Source of the DNA: Polaromonas sp.
GTDB lineage: Bacteria > Pseudomonadota > Gammaproteobacteria > Burkholderiales > Burkholderiaceae_C
Direction: 5' to 3'
Length of the DNA stretch: 64,000 nt
Assembly (NCBI GenBank): GCA_028291985.1
Contig: JAQGNE010000013.1
Location: 40,456-104,455, forward strand
In this document: positions 8,102-17,216 of the stretch, in pieces
Layout: each line of letters begins with the position of its first letter
How positions within the stretch are numbered: the stretch's first letter is position 1
Position numbers and translations under genes: made by a program
Notes under the pieces: model-generated
Seen by the model: only the letters and a program-made list of their open reading frames with translations
Databases searched by the model: none
Told to the model about the DNA's origin: nothing

Positions 8102-9022
8102 TCAGGAGCCCGGGTAGAAAGGCTTGCCGATCGAGCTGGGCATGTTCACGCGAATCCACAACGGATTGCGCGATATCAGCACCAGCACAGCAATGGTGGC
8201 CAGGTACGGCAGCATGCTCAGAAACTGGATCGGAATATCGACGCCGGCGCTCTGCAGCTGAAACTGCAGCATCGTGACGCCGCCAAACAGATAGGCACCG
8301 AGCAAAACCCGTGCCGGTCGCCAGGTGGCAAAGGTGGTCAACGCCAGGGCAATCCAGCCGCGGCCGGCAATCATGCCTTCGACCCAGAGCGGCGTGTACA
8401 CCACAGACACATAGGCCCCTGCCAGGCCGCACAGGGCGCCGCCCGCCACCACGGCAGCCAGCCTTATGCGGCGCACCGGATAGCCGAGGGCATGGGCCGA
8501 TTCGGGGCTTTCACCTACCGAGCGCAGCACCAGGCCGGCACGGGTACGGTACAGGAACCAGATCAGACCGGCCGCGATGGCCATGCCGGCATAAACCAGC
8601 GGATGCTGGCGAAACAGCGCAATGCCCACGAACGGGATGTCTGCCAGAAACGGCAGGCGCAATTGCGCCTGTTCGGGCAGCTTTTCCTGCACATAGCCGA
8701 TGCCCACAAAGGCTGAAAACCCGGCCCCGAACAGGCTGAGCGCCAGCCCGGTGGCGTACTGGTTGGTGTTCATCCAGATGACCAGCAGCCCGAACACTGC
8801 TGACAGCGCGGCGCCGGCAGCCATGCCGGCGGCAAAGCCCAGCCAGCTGTTGCCGGTGTGCACCACGGCGGCGAAGCCGGCAATGGCTGCGCACAGCATG
8901 AGGCCTTCTGCACCTAGGTTGACAATGCCTGCCTTTTCATTGATCAGCAAACCCAGCGCGGCAAGGGCCAGTATGGTGCCGGCGCTTAACGTGGCAGCGA
9001 TCAGCAGCGCAGCAGCATCCAT
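8102..9022 (-). CDS. ABC transporter permease, BMP/nucleoside type (second permease)
   Basis: Inner-membrane permease of 306 residues (BPD_transp_2 family) with about eight hydrophobic segments. The start at 9022 overlaps the stop of the upstream permease by one base (TGATG), indicating coupling. Visible family motifs are NEKAGIVNLGAEGLML near residue 30 and GMIAGRGWIALAL near residue 240, the usual coupling-helix region of nucleoside-type importers. It works with the permease at 9022-10131 as a heterodimeric channel. Confidence 0.92.
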   Translation of the reverse strand: MDAAALLIAATLSAGTILALAALGLLINEKAGIVNLGAEGLMLCAAIAGFAAVVHTGNSWLGFAAGMAAGAALSAVFGLLVIWMNTNQYATGLALSLFGAGFSAFVGIGYVQEKLPEQAQLRLPFLADIPFVGIALFRQHPLVYAGMAIAAGLIWFLYRTRAGLVLRSVGESPESAHALGYPVRRIRLAAVVAGGALCGLAGAYVSVVYTPLWVEGMIAGRGWIALALTTFATWRPARVLLGAYLFGGVTMLQFQLQSAGVDIPIQFLSMLPYLATIAVLVLISRNPLWIRVNMPSSIGKPFYPGS

Positions 9023-10131
9023 CAGCGGGCTCCCTTCACGGCCACCGCGGGCGGCGGGGCTGCAGTCGAGCCCAGTGGATTGAAGAACCTGATGCGGTAG
9101 GCCATCAGGGTGTCGCAGGCCAGCAGGTTGAACAGCAGCAGCCCCTGGAAAACGCCTGTCAATGATTTGGGCAGACCCAGACGCGATTGCGCCAGCTCGC
9201 CGCCTATGTAGAACATGCTCATGAGAATTGCCGAAAACACCACCCCGACCGGATGCAGCCGCCCGACAAAGGCCACGATGATGGCTGCAAACCCATAGCC
9301 AGCCGGCACATAGGGCGTGAGCTGGCCAATGGGTCCGGCCACCTCCAGCGCGCCAGCAAGCCCTGCCGCCCCGCCCGACACCAGCAACGCCACCCACAGC
9401 GCCCGGCGTGACGAAAAACCGGCATATCGGGCGGCGGCCGGTGCCAGCCCGCTGACTTCCTGCCGGAAGCCGGCGAAAGTACGAAACATGAACATCCACA
9501 GGCCTGCGGCCCCCACCAGCGCCAGCACGATGCCGATGTTGACGCGCGAGCCCTGCATCAGCCGCGGGATTTGCGTGACCGCCTCAAACGTCTTGGTCTG
9601 CGGAAAGTTGTAGCCGTTAGGGTCTTTCCAGGGTCCAAACACCAGATAGCCCAGCAGCATGTCTGCCACGTAGACCAGCATCAGGCTGACCAGAATCTCA
9701 TTGGCGTTGAAGCGGTCGCGCAGCAGGGCAGTGATGCCGCTCCACAGCATGCCGCCCGCCACGCCGGCGAGCAATATCAGCGGCACGATCCAGGGCCCTG
9801 TGGTTTTGCTGGCCAGCAGCGCAACCCCGCCGGCGGCAATGGCGCCCATGACAAACTGGCCTTCGGCGCCGATGTTCCAGACGTTGGAGCGGAAACACAC
9901 CGACAGGCCCAGCGCAATAATGAGCAGCGGCGTTGCCTTCACCATGAGCTCGCCAATCGCGTACGGCGACTTGAGCGGCTCCCAGAAAAACACCTGCAGG
10001 CCCCTGACCGGGTCTTTTCCCAGTGCCACAAAAAGCAGCACGCCCAGCACCACCGTGACCAGCAGCGCCAGCACGGGGGATGCATAAGTCCAGAACCGGG
10101 AGGCCTCAGGCCTTGCTTGTAGCTTGATCAT
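9022..10131 (-). CDS. ABC transporter permease, BMP/nucleoside type (first permease)
   Basis: Inner-membrane permease of 369 residues. The ATG at 10131 (MIKLQARPEA) is preferred over an in-frame upstream extension with no family similarity. Motifs are SVCFRSNVWNIGAEGQFVMGAI near residue 85 (the paired permease has NLGAEG at the same site) and GYGFAAIIVAFVGRL near residue 285. Proline-rich cytoplasmic ends are short. It lies 96 bp downstream of the ATPase gene and overlaps the second permease by one base, so the set forms an operon. Confidence 0.92.
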   Translation of the reverse strand: MIKLQARPEASRFWTYASPVLALLVTVVLGVLLFVALGKDPVRGLQVFFWEPLKSPYAIGELMVKATPLLIIALGLSVCFRSNVWNIGAEGQFVMGAIAAGGVALLASKTTGPWIVPLILLAGVAGGMLWSGITALLRDRFNANEILVSLMLVYVADMLLGYLVFGPWKDPNGYNFPQTKTFEAVTQIPRLMQGSRVNIGIVLALVGAAGLWMFMFRTFAGFRQEVSGLAPAAARYAGFSSRRALWVALLVSGGAAGLAGALEVAGPIGQLTPYVPAGYGFAAIIVAFVGRLHPVGVVFSAILMSMFYIGGELAQSRLGLPKSLTGVFQGLLLFNLLACDTLMAYRIRFFNPLGSTAAPPPAVAVKGAR

Positions 10132-10227
10132 GTCGAGGCTGCCAGGGCGTGCAGGGGGTTGGCAGCGCCAGGGCGCAGCCCTGCAACGTGCCCGAAAGGC
10201 CCGCATGCCAAGGCTATACAGGTCTTG

Positions 10228-11775
10228 CTATTTTTCATGCGTGCTCCAGAGACCGCTCATCCACTGCCCGACCCGCTCCACCGTGGCATCCGATCGATCG
10301 AGCGATGGCGACATGGCGCCCTTGGCCATCACATAGAGGCGATCTGAAATTTCGAACAACTCGTCGAGCTCCTCGCTCACCACAAGAACCGCACAGCCCG
10401 CATCTCGCAGCTTGAGCAACTCGCCGCGAATCTGCGCCGCAGCGCCCACGTCGACCCCCCACGTGGGCTGCGAAACAATCAGCAGCGTCGGACGGGCATC
10501 GATCTCACGGCCCATGATGAATTTTTGCAGGTTGCCGCCCGACAGCGAGCGGGCTGGGGCCGACGCTCCGTCCGTCTTGACGCGGTAGGCCGCAATGATG
10601 CTGTCAGCCCTGGCTTTCAGCAGGCGTGGCTTCAGCCAGCCGATCCTCCCGCGGGCCTCATGGCGCGTCAGCAGCAGGTTGCGGGCCAACGACAGCGAGG
10701 GCACCGCACCGCGCCCCAGTCGCTCCTCCGGTACAAAGTGCAATCCCATGGCGCGGCGTTGCGCAGGGCCGAGCTTGCCGACGTTCTTGCCGTTGACGGT
10801 GATCGCCGCCGCATCGCAGCGCGTGTCCTCGCCCGACAGCGCATACAGCAATTCTTTCTGGCCATTGCCCGACACGCCGGCAATGCCCACCACCTCGCCC
10901 GCGCGCACGTTCAGGGCAACCTGCTGCAGGTCGGTGCCGAAAGGCTCCGTGCTGCGCAAGGCCAGCTGCCTGACATCCAGCACGACGGCCTGCGCCTGCG
11001 ATGCACGGTGCTCCAGCTGTGGCGGCTCGGCGCCAATCATCAGGCGGCTGAGCGATGCGTTCGATTCCTGCCGCGGGTCGCACACGCCCGACACCCGGCC
11101 GCCGCGCAATACCGTGCAGGCGGTGCAGAGCGCGCGAATTTCATGCAGCTTGTGGCTGATGTACAGGATGCTGCAGCCTTCCTGCGCCAGCCGCCGCAGG
11201 GTGACGAAGAGGTTGTCCACGGCCTGCGGCGTCAGCACCGATGTGGGCTCGTCCAGTATCAGCAGCCTGGGGTCGGTCAACAGCGCACGCACGATCTCGA
11301 CCCGCTGCCGCTCGCCCACGCCCAAGGTGTGCACCGGGCGCATCGGCTCGATGGGCAATCCGTAGGCGCTGGCAGTCTGTGAAATGCGCTCGCAGACCTG
11401 CGCCAGGCTCAGGTTTTTGCCCAGGCCCAGCCATACGTTTTCTGCCACCGTCAGGGTGTCGAACAGGCTGAAATGCTGAAACACCATGCTGATACCCAGC
11501 GCCCGCGCCTCTTGCGGATTCCGAATCACCGCAGGCCTGCCGTCGATGGCCAGGCTGCCGGCGTCGGGCTTGACCGAGCCGTAGATGATTTTCATGAGCG
11601 TCGACTTTCCCGCGCCGTTTTCGCCCAGCACGGCATGGATCTCGCCCGGCTGCACGCTCAAGGAGATGCCGTCGTTGGCGACCACGCCGGGGTAAGCCTT
11701 GGTAACGCCGGCCAGTTGGAGCCGGGGCGCGCCGCCCTGGGGTTCTGCCGTGCTCACTGCGCCAGCCTGCCGCAT
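10228..11775 (-). CDS. ABC transporter ATP-binding protein with two ABC domains (nucleoside/sugar type)
   Basis: Cytoplasmic ATPase of 515 residues powering the importer. Domain 1 has Walker A GENGAGKST near residue 54, the signature LGVGERQRVEI and Walker B LLILDEPTS. Domain 2 has a degenerate Walker A (GVSGNGQKEL) but a normal signature LSGGNLQKFIMGRE; this asymmetry is typical of the family. It is the first gene of the minus-strand operon ATPase, permease, permease, binding protein. A dispersed repeat copy lies upstream, between it and the LysR gene. Confidence 0.93.
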   Translation of the reverse strand: MRQAGAVSTAEPQGGAPRLQLAGVTKAYPGVVANDGISLSVQPGEIHAVLGENGAGKSTLMKIIYGSVKPDAGSLAIDGRPAVIRNPQEARALGISMVFQHFSLFDTLTVAENVWLGLGKNLSLAQVCERISQTASAYGLPIEPMRPVHTLGVGERQRVEIVRALLTDPRLLILDEPTSVLTPQAVDNLFVTLRRLAQEGCSILYISHKLHEIRALCTACTVLRGGRVSGVCDPRQESNASLSRLMIGAEPPQLEHRASQAQAVVLDVRQLALRSTEPFGTDLQQVALNVRAGEVVGIAGVSGNGQKELLYALSGEDTRCDAAAITVNGKNVGKLGPAQRRAMGLHFVPEERLGRGAVPSLSLARNLLLTRHEARGRIGWLKPRLLKARADSIIAAYRVKTDGASAPARSLSGGNLQKFIMGREIDARPTLLIVSQPTWGVDVGAAAQIRGELLKLRDAGCAVLVVSEELDELFEISDRLYVMAKGAMSPSLDRSDATVERVGQWMSGLWSTHEK

Positions 11776-11789
11776 GTTGTCTGATGTGT

Positions 11790-11847
11790 CATTTTTAAGC
11801 TTTTTAGGCCTCTAGCCCAATGGATACAAGGGCTTTTCGCTATTCTT
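11790..11847. repeat. Dispersed short repeat, copy 2 (reverse orientation)
   Basis: Contains GGCCTCTAGCCCAATGGATA, the reverse complement of the family core, followed by CAAGGGC. It fills the gap between the ATPase and LysR genes, and its edge supplies the last codons and stop of the LysR gene. Confidence 0.75.
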
Positions 11848-12784
11848 TTCGTAGTGTCGTGGCAACCGACCGCACCTGCTCGCGCAGCCATCTGGCGGCG
11901 TTGGATGCGTGGGTGCGCTCATGCCACAACTGGTAGTACATCATGCGGGGAAACTCAATCGGCGCCGGCAAAACCTTCAGCGGTAGCAAGCTGGCGAACC
12001 GGTCACAGAACTGCCGGCCGGTCGTCAGGATGAGCAAGCTTGATGCCACCATGGCCGGCATCAGGCCGAAATGCGCGCAGCGCACCGTGATGTTGCGCTG
12101 CAGGCCTAAGGAGTCGAGATGCTCGTCGATCACGCCCTTGGCCCCGGGATGGGTTGGCGTTGGTGCAATATGCTCTGCAGGCAGCCAGGTGGCGCTGTCC
12201 CAGGAGCGCCGGGCAGCGGGATGGTCTCTGGCGACCAGGCAAGCCACATCGTCGCCGAACAGCCGGCCCATGTGCAGGTCGTCAGGCGGCGCTGCCCAGT
12301 TGCCGATCACGATATCGACCTGCCCGCCAGCCAGCTGGGCCCGGTAGTCGGCCAGGGCCGACAGCGGATGAATTTCGATCTGGGAGCGCGGCGCCCGGGT
12401 CTTGATCTGCGTCACCAGTTGCGGCAGAAACACCGGGTCGAGGTAGTCCGTGGCGGCCATTCGAAACACCGTGTTGGCCGTGGCCGCATCAAAACCGCGT
12501 GCATCGCTGAACAGCATGCTGGACGCACGCAGGATGCTGGCCGATGGTTCGATCATCCGGAGCCCGGCATCGGTGGGCACCATGCCACTGCCGGACCGCA
12601 CCAGGATAGGATCGCCCGCCAGAGTGCGCAGCCGTTTGAGCGCTGCGCTGACCGCTGGCTGGTACATGCCCAGGCGAAGAGCGGCGCGCGAGACACTGCG
12701 TTCGGTAAGCACGGTGTTCAGGACCCTGATGAGATGAAGGTCAATCTTGTCAAGCATCATCTGTTCTTTGGCCGGGGCTCTCAT
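11840..12784 (-). CDS. LysR-family transcriptional regulator, divergent from xdhA
   Basis: DNA-binding regulator of 314 residues. An N-terminal winged helix-turn-helix (residues about 12-70) contains VSRAALRLGMYQPAVSAALKRLR; a LysR substrate-binding domain follows with DIVIGNW near residue 165. It is transcribed divergently from xdhA with about 70 bp between coding starts, the usual arrangement for a LysR that controls its neighbour. It may also affect the importer operon that lies downstream in the same direction. The effector is unknown; a purine or pathway intermediate is a reasonable inference. Starts at 12760 or 12757 are possible alternatives. Confidence 0.9.
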   Translation of the reverse strand: MRAPAKEQMMLDKIDLHLIRVLNTVLTERSVSRAALRLGMYQPAVSAALKRLRTLAGDPILVRSGSGMVPTDAGLRMIEPSASILRASSMLFSDARGFDAATANTVFRMAATDYLDPVFLPQLVTQIKTRAPRSQIEIHPLSALADYRAQLAGGQVDIVIGNWAAPPDDLHMGRLFGDDVACLVARDHPAARRSWDSATWLPAEHIAPTPTHPGAKGVIDEHLDSLGLQRNITVRCAHFGLMPAMVASSLLILTTGRQFCDRFASLLPLKVLPAPIEFPRMMYYQLWHERTHASNAARWLREQVRSVATTLRKE

Positions 12785-12805
12785 ACCTTTTCACCGATGC
12801 GGTTG

Positions 12806-12821
12806 ATACGCGCTTGTGTAT
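12806..12821. promoter_or_regulatory. Candidate LysR-type operator between lysR and xdhA
   Basis: The dyad ATAC-N8-GTAT sits in the short divergent region. LysR-type boxes usually have this size and symmetry. Its presence argues that xdhA starts downstream, at 12856, rather than at the TTG at 12814 or the ATG at 12820, which fall inside the dyad. Confidence 0.4.
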
Positions 12822-12855
12822 GCCAGCCGGCACGCTACTCCTTACCCTCAGAGTC

Positions 12856-14511
12856 ATGTCAAGCATGGTCATGGAAACCACTGGTCAGCACCAGGTTGCG
12901 CCAAGCGCAGCAGCCGGGATAAAAACCATCCGCTTCATCCGCCGGGGCGAGGTGATTTCCCTCAGCAATGTACCACCCGGCCGCATGCTGCTGGAGGTGC
13001 TGCGCGAGGACCTGGGCCTCGCCGGCACCAAGGAAGGCTGCGGCGAAGGCGACTGCGGCGCGTGCACCGTGGTGGTCGCCGCGCCCGATGCTGGTGAGGC
13101 CGGCGGCCTGCGCTTTCGCGCCATCAACAGCTGCATCCGGGCAGCCCATGCCATCGACGGAATGGCGCTGTGGACCGTGGAGGATATTGCCCCCACGCTT
13201 GTCGCTTCGCGTCCTGCGCTGCCCCCTAAGGGGGCCGCTGCGCCTGCGGTCTGGCAAAGCCAGTCCCGCGGCCCCTGCTTGAATGAAGACGCCAGACCGA
13301 GGCTTCATCCGGCGCAGCAGGCCATGCTGGAAAACCACGGCTCGCAATGCGGCTTTTGCACGCCGGGTTTTGTCATGAGCCTGTTCGGCATGTACCAGAA
13401 CCATGTCTGCCGCGGCAGGCCGATCTCACGGGAGCTGGCGCAGGAAGAGCTGTCGGGAAACCTCTGCCGCTGCACTGGCTACCGGCCGATTCTGGACGCG
13501 GCGCAGCGCATGGCTGATTTGCCTCTGGCTATGCTGGATACCGCTGATTTGCTACTGCAAATAGAGCGCATCACCCCCGCACTCATTGGGCTAGAGGCCA
13601 ATTTGGCTTATAAATTGCCAACAACGCTGGCTGACCTGCTGCAGGCGCGCGCCGCCCATCCCGAGGCCCAGCTGGTCGCGGGATGCACCGATGTGGGGCT
13701 GTGGGTGAACAAGCTGCACCGGCAGCTTGACCACATCATCGATATCACCCGCGTGTGTGAGTTGCGCGCCATCGGTGACGAACCCGGTCACTTACGAATC
13801 GGCGCCGCGGTGACGCTGGCGGATGCTTTCGCGGCCCTGGTTCGCCTGTGGCCCCAGCTGCACACCTTCACGATGCGTTTTGCGGGGCTTCCGGTTCGCA
13901 ACTCGGCAACGCTGGGCGGCAATATCGCCAACGGCTCGCCAATCGGCGACTCGATGCCCCTGCTGATCGCCCTGCGCGCCAGCGTGGTGCTGGCCAGCGT
14001 GCGTGGTGAGCGCGAACTGCCGCTGGAGCAGCTTTACACCGGCTACCGGCAAAACGTCATCGGGCCTGACGAAGTGCTCGCGTGGATCAGGATTCCCAAG
14101 CCAGCGTCAACCGCTCTGCTGGCGGCGCCGTCCCTACGCGCGTACAAAATTTCGAAACGCTACGACGACGATATTTCTGCGGTCTGCCTGGCGCTTGACC
14201 TGCAAATTGAAAACGGCATCGTACAAGCCGCGTCGCTGGGTGCCGGCGGTGTGGCGGGGACGCCGGTTCGGGCCGTCAAGACCGAGGCAGCCTTTGTGGG
14301 CCAGCCCTGGACCGCGCACACCGTGCAGCGTGCCATGGCCGTGCTGCGCGCCGAGTTTTCGCCGATCTCAGACATCCGGGCCTCCAGCGCATACCGGGTT
14401 CAGGTGCTGGGCAATCTGCTGCAGCGCTATTGGCTGGAAAGCCATGGCATGCAGCAGATACGGCTGGAGGCGTTTGATGTCAGCAGCCTTGAGCAGGAGG
14501 TCTGGCCATGA
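12856..14511 (+). CDS. xdhA: Xanthine dehydrogenase small subunit (2Fe-2S and FAD domains)
   Basis: With XdhB it oxidises hypoxanthine and xanthine to urate. About 551 residues from the ATG at 12856. Domain order: plant-type [2Fe-2S] motif EGCGEGDCGACTV; second [2Fe-2S] domain with GSQCGFCTPGF and GNLCRCTGY; FAD domain with LVAGCTDVGLWV and NSATLGGNIANGSPIGD; CO dehydrogenase flavoprotein C-terminal domain. Oddities: about 35 extra residues (near 115-150), rich in Ala/Pro, sit between the two Fe-S domains and are encoded by a CCCCCTAAGGGGG-type repeat; about 22 extra residues (near 230-252) in the linker to the FAD domain are encoded by the ATTGGGCTAGAGGCC repeat. Both are in frame. The stop overlaps xdhB as ATGA. 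Confidence 0.93.
   Translation: MSSMVMETTGQHQVAPSAAAGIKTIRFIRRGEVISLSNVPPGRMLLEVLREDLGLAGTKEGCGEGDCGACTVVVAAPDAGEAGGLRFRAINSCIRAAHAIDGMALWTVEDIAPTLVASRPALPPKGAAAPAVWQSQSRGPCLNEDARPRLHPAQQAMLENHGSQCGFCTPGFVMSLFGMYQNHVCRGRPISRELAQEELSGNLCRCTGYRPILDAAQRMADLPLAMLDTADLLLQIERITPALIGLEANLAYKLPTTLADLLQARAAHPEAQLVAGCTDVGLWVNKLHRQLDHIIDITRVCELRAIGDEPGHLRIGAAVTLADAFAALVRLWPQLHTFTMRFAGLPVRNSATLGGNIANGSPIGDSMPLLIALRASVVLASVRGERELPLEQLYTGYRQNVIGPDEVLAWIRIPKPASTALLAAPSLRAYKISKRYDDDISAVCLALDLQIENGIVQAASLGAGGVAGTPVRAVKTEAAFVGQPWTAHTVQRAMAVLRAEFSPISDIRASSAYRVQVLGNLLQRYWLESHGMQQIRLEAFDVSSLEQEVWP
13198..13310. repeat. In-frame palindromic repeat inside xdhA (type 2)
   Basis: Contains CTGCGCTGCCCCCTAAGGGG followed by GCCGCTGCGCC, a palindromic GC-rich element of a kind I recall as dispersed in Comamonadaceae genomes. 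It encodes an Ala/Pro-rich stretch absent from typical XdhA. A related CACCCCCTTGGGGGTG palindrome lies at 40400-40450. Confidence 0.6.
13545..13612. repeat. Dispersed short repeat, copy 3, inside xdhA
   Basis: Contains CTCATTGGGCTAGAGGCC, matching the intergenic copy at 2105-2155. It is read in frame in the linker between the iron-sulfur and FAD domains, encoding residues around TPALIGLEANLAYK. Confidence 0.7.
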
Positions 14512-16940
14512 AAGTCCGCGGCGGGATATCCCTGAGCCGGGGTGAAATCGACGACCCGTTGGTTGCTGCGGCCAATGCGCTGGCGGACCGCGTATTGCCG
14601 TCAGACGCGGCAGAGCCAGCGTCGATGCAACAACAGCCGGCGGCTCAGCAGGCCGCAGGCCGCCCGATTTTTCATGAAAGCGCGCGGGCGCAGGTGGGCG
14701 GTACAGCGACCTATGTGGACGACATTCCCGAGCTCAAGGGCACGCTGTACGCTGCACCTGTCCTCTCAACGGTGGCGCATGCCCGCCTGCTGGCGGTGGA
14801 CACCGCGGCAGCGCGCGGGATGCCCGGTGTCAGGTCGGTGCTGCTGGCCGCCGACCTTCCGGCCGACCCGATGCTGGCCGCTTTCGCGCATGACGAGCCG
14901 ATCTTTGCGCTGCATACCGTTCAGCACGTGGGCCAGGTGATCGGCGTGGTGGTGGCAGACACGGTGATGCAGGCCAGGCGCGCCGCCCGGCAGGTGGTGT
15001 GCCGTTATGAAGAACTGCCCGCCGTGCTGTCGGTACGCGAGGCCTTGCTGGCCGAAAGCTATGTGCTGCCGCCGGTTTTTGTCAGGCGCGGCGATGCACA
15101 GGCCGCACTGGCGCGCGCACCGCATCAGCTGCACGGCACGCTGGAGGTCGGAGGCCAGGAACACTTCTACCTGGAGGGCCAGCTCGCCTATGTGGTGCCG
15201 CAAGAGCAACAGCAATACCTTGTGTATTCCAGCACCCAGCACCCGGGCGAGGTGCAGCACTGGGTGGCCCATGCGCTGGGGATTGACAACCACGCGGTGC
15301 GGGTCGAGTGCCGGCGCATGGGCGGCGGATTTGGCGGCAAGGAGACACAGGCCGGGCATATGGCGGTGTGGGCCGCGATTGCCGCGCGCCACCTTCAGCG
15401 CCCCATCAAGCTGCGGCTGGACCGCGATGACGACTTCCTCATCACCGGCAAGCGCCATCCATTTTCCTATGACTACAGCGTCGGCTTTGACGACACCGGC
15501 CGGCTGTGCGGGCTCCGGCTGATGATGGCGGTGAACTGCGGTTTCAGTGCCGACCTGTCGGGCCCGGTAGCAGACCGTGCGGTGTTCCATGCCGACAACG
15601 CCTACTTTTTGCAGGACGTGGAGATTGCCTCGTACCGCTGCAAGACGAACACGCAAAGCCACACCGCGTTTCGCGGCTTCGGTGGGCCGCAGGGCATGAT
15701 CGTCACCGAAGCGGTCATGGGCGACATCGCACGCTATTTGCGGCTGGACCCACTGGATGTGCGCAGGCGCAACCTGTACGGCCTGCATGAGCGAAACGTC
15801 ACGCATTACCAGATGACGGTCGAGGACAACATACTCGACCCTTTGCTATCAAAACTAGAGCTATCTACCCAATACCGGGAAAGGCGCGAGGCTATTTCAG
15901 CCTGGAACCTGAAGAGCCCGGCCATCAAGCGCGGCATCGCCATCACGCCAGTCAAGTTCGGCATCTCGTTCACGGCCACGCTGTTCAACCAGGCGGGCGC
16001 ACTGGTGCATGTGTACACCGATGGCAGCGCCCAGGTCAACCATGGCGGCACCGAGATGGGCCAGGGCCTGAACACCAAGGTGTGCCAGGTTGTCGCTGAT
16101 GAGCTGGGCATCGACTTCGGCTGCGTGCTGGCCACCGCCACCGACACCAGCAAGGTTCCCAATGCGTCGGCCACCGCGGCATCGGCAGGCACCGACCTGA
16201 ACGCCCGGGCGGCTCAGTATGCGGCGCGCAATGTGCGAGACAACCTGGCTCAATTTGTGGCGGGTCTGGACGGCTGCGGCGCCGGGGCGGTGCGGTTTTC
16301 GGGTGGGCAGGTCAGCACGCCCCGCGAAACCCGTGCCTTTGCCGACGTCGTCAAGCTGGCGTATGCCAACCGTATCCAGCTGTGGAGCGACGGCTTTTAC
16401 CGCACGCCCAAGATCCACTACGACAAAACCACGTTGACAGGCCGGCCGTTTTACTACTTCGCGTACGGCGCGGCGTGCACCGAAGTCGCCGTCGACATGC
16501 TGACCGGTGAGAGCCGGGTGTTGAAGGTCGACATCCTGCATGACGTGGGCACCAGCATCAACCCCGCCATCGACATGGGGCAGATCGAGGGCGGTTTTGT
16601 GCAGGGCATGGGCTGGCTCACCACCGAGCAGCTGGTCTGGAACGACAAAGGCCACCTGGCCACGCACGCACCCAGCACCTACAAGATACCGGCGACAGGC
16701 GATATTCCCGAGCACTTCAAGATCGACTTCTGGCCTGAGCCCAACCGTGAGGCCAACGTCTTCGGCAGCAAGGCGGTAGGCGAGCCCCCCTTCATGCTGG
16801 CGATCAGTGTGTATGAGGCTATGCGCGATGCCATCGCCGCCACCAAACCCGCTGATGAGCTGGTCAGGCTATGCGCCCCTGCAACGGCAGAGCATGTGCT
16901 GGTGGCGTTGGGCAGCTCAGCGGCTGACGAGGCCTGGTAG
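14508..16940 (+). CDS. xdhB: Xanthine dehydrogenase molybdopterin-binding large subunit
   Basis: Catalytic molybdenum subunit, 810 residues, typical for the XdhB family. Motifs in order: GGTATYVDDIPE at the start of the a/b hammerhead domain (near 65), GGGFGGKET, FRGFGGPQG, HGGTEMGQGLNTKV and, near the C-terminus, KAVGEPPFML with the catalytic Glu. It starts inside the xdhA stop (ATGA), so subunits are made in a coupled way. A peptide of about 20 residues around 445-465 (LLSKLELSTQYRERREA) coincides with another repeat copy, lying before the ISAWN segment. The molybdenum chaperone XdhC is encoded 11 kb away on the other strand. Confidence 0.95.
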   Translation: MKVRGGISLSRGEIDDPLVAAANALADRVLPSDAAEPASMQQQPAAQQAAGRPIFHESARAQVGGTATYVDDIPELKGTLYAAPVLSTVAHARLLAVDTAAARGMPGVRSVLLAADLPADPMLAAFAHDEPIFALHTVQHVGQVIGVVVADTVMQARRAARQVVCRYEELPAVLSVREALLAESYVLPPVFVRRGDAQAALARAPHQLHGTLEVGGQEHFYLEGQLAYVVPQEQQQYLVYSSTQHPGEVQHWVAHALGIDNHAVRVECRRMGGGFGGKETQAGHMAVWAAIAARHLQRPIKLRLDRDDDFLITGKRHPFSYDYSVGFDDTGRLCGLRLMMAVNCGFSADLSGPVADRAVFHADNAYFLQDVEIASYRCKTNTQSHTAFRGFGGPQGMIVTEAVMGDIARYLRLDPLDVRRRNLYGLHERNVTHYQMTVEDNILDPLLSKLELSTQYRERREAISAWNLKSPAIKRGIAITPVKFGISFTATLFNQAGALVHVYTDGSAQVNHGGTEMGQGLNTKVCQVVADELGIDFGCVLATATDTSKVPNASATAASAGTDLNARAAQYAARNVRDNLAQFVAGLDGCGAGAVRFSGGQVSTPRETRAFADVVKLAYANRIQLWSDGFYRTPKIHYDKTTLTGRPFYYFAYGAACTEVAVDMLTGESRVLKVDILHDVGTSINPAIDMGQIEGGFVQGMGWLTTEQLVWNDKGHLATHAPSTYKIPATGDIPEHFKIDFWPEPNREANVFGSKAVGEPPFMLAISVYEAMRDAIAATKPADELVRLCAPATAEHVLVALGSSAADEAW
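15842..15900. repeat. Dispersed short repeat, copy 4, inside xdhB (divergent)
   Basis: TTGCTATCAAAACTAGAGCT followed by ATCTACCCAATA and a later GCGCGAGGCTATTTC resemble the outer parts of the repeat family. The similarity is weaker than in other copies and rests on visual comparison. Confidence 0.45.
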
Positions 16941-17216
16941 GTCGCCCGCCAGCGGGCTCCCCGGCCACGACCGGCCTGCACCTCACCTCAGCAACACGGC
17001 ATTTGACTTCAACATAAACAGACATTGGACACGGGGGAGCGCCAGCGCTGCCGGTCTAGCATCCTCTGCAGATGGAGATCCAGCCATGCTGGAGCGCTGC
17101 CGCTGCATGCGGCTCTGGTGCTACCGTTGGTCTCGCCTTTTTGCACGGCTTCAACTTGTGCGCTGCTCAATTTGTGAGGTCATGTTTTTGCCGATTCGCC
17201 TATCCCATTCCGACGC

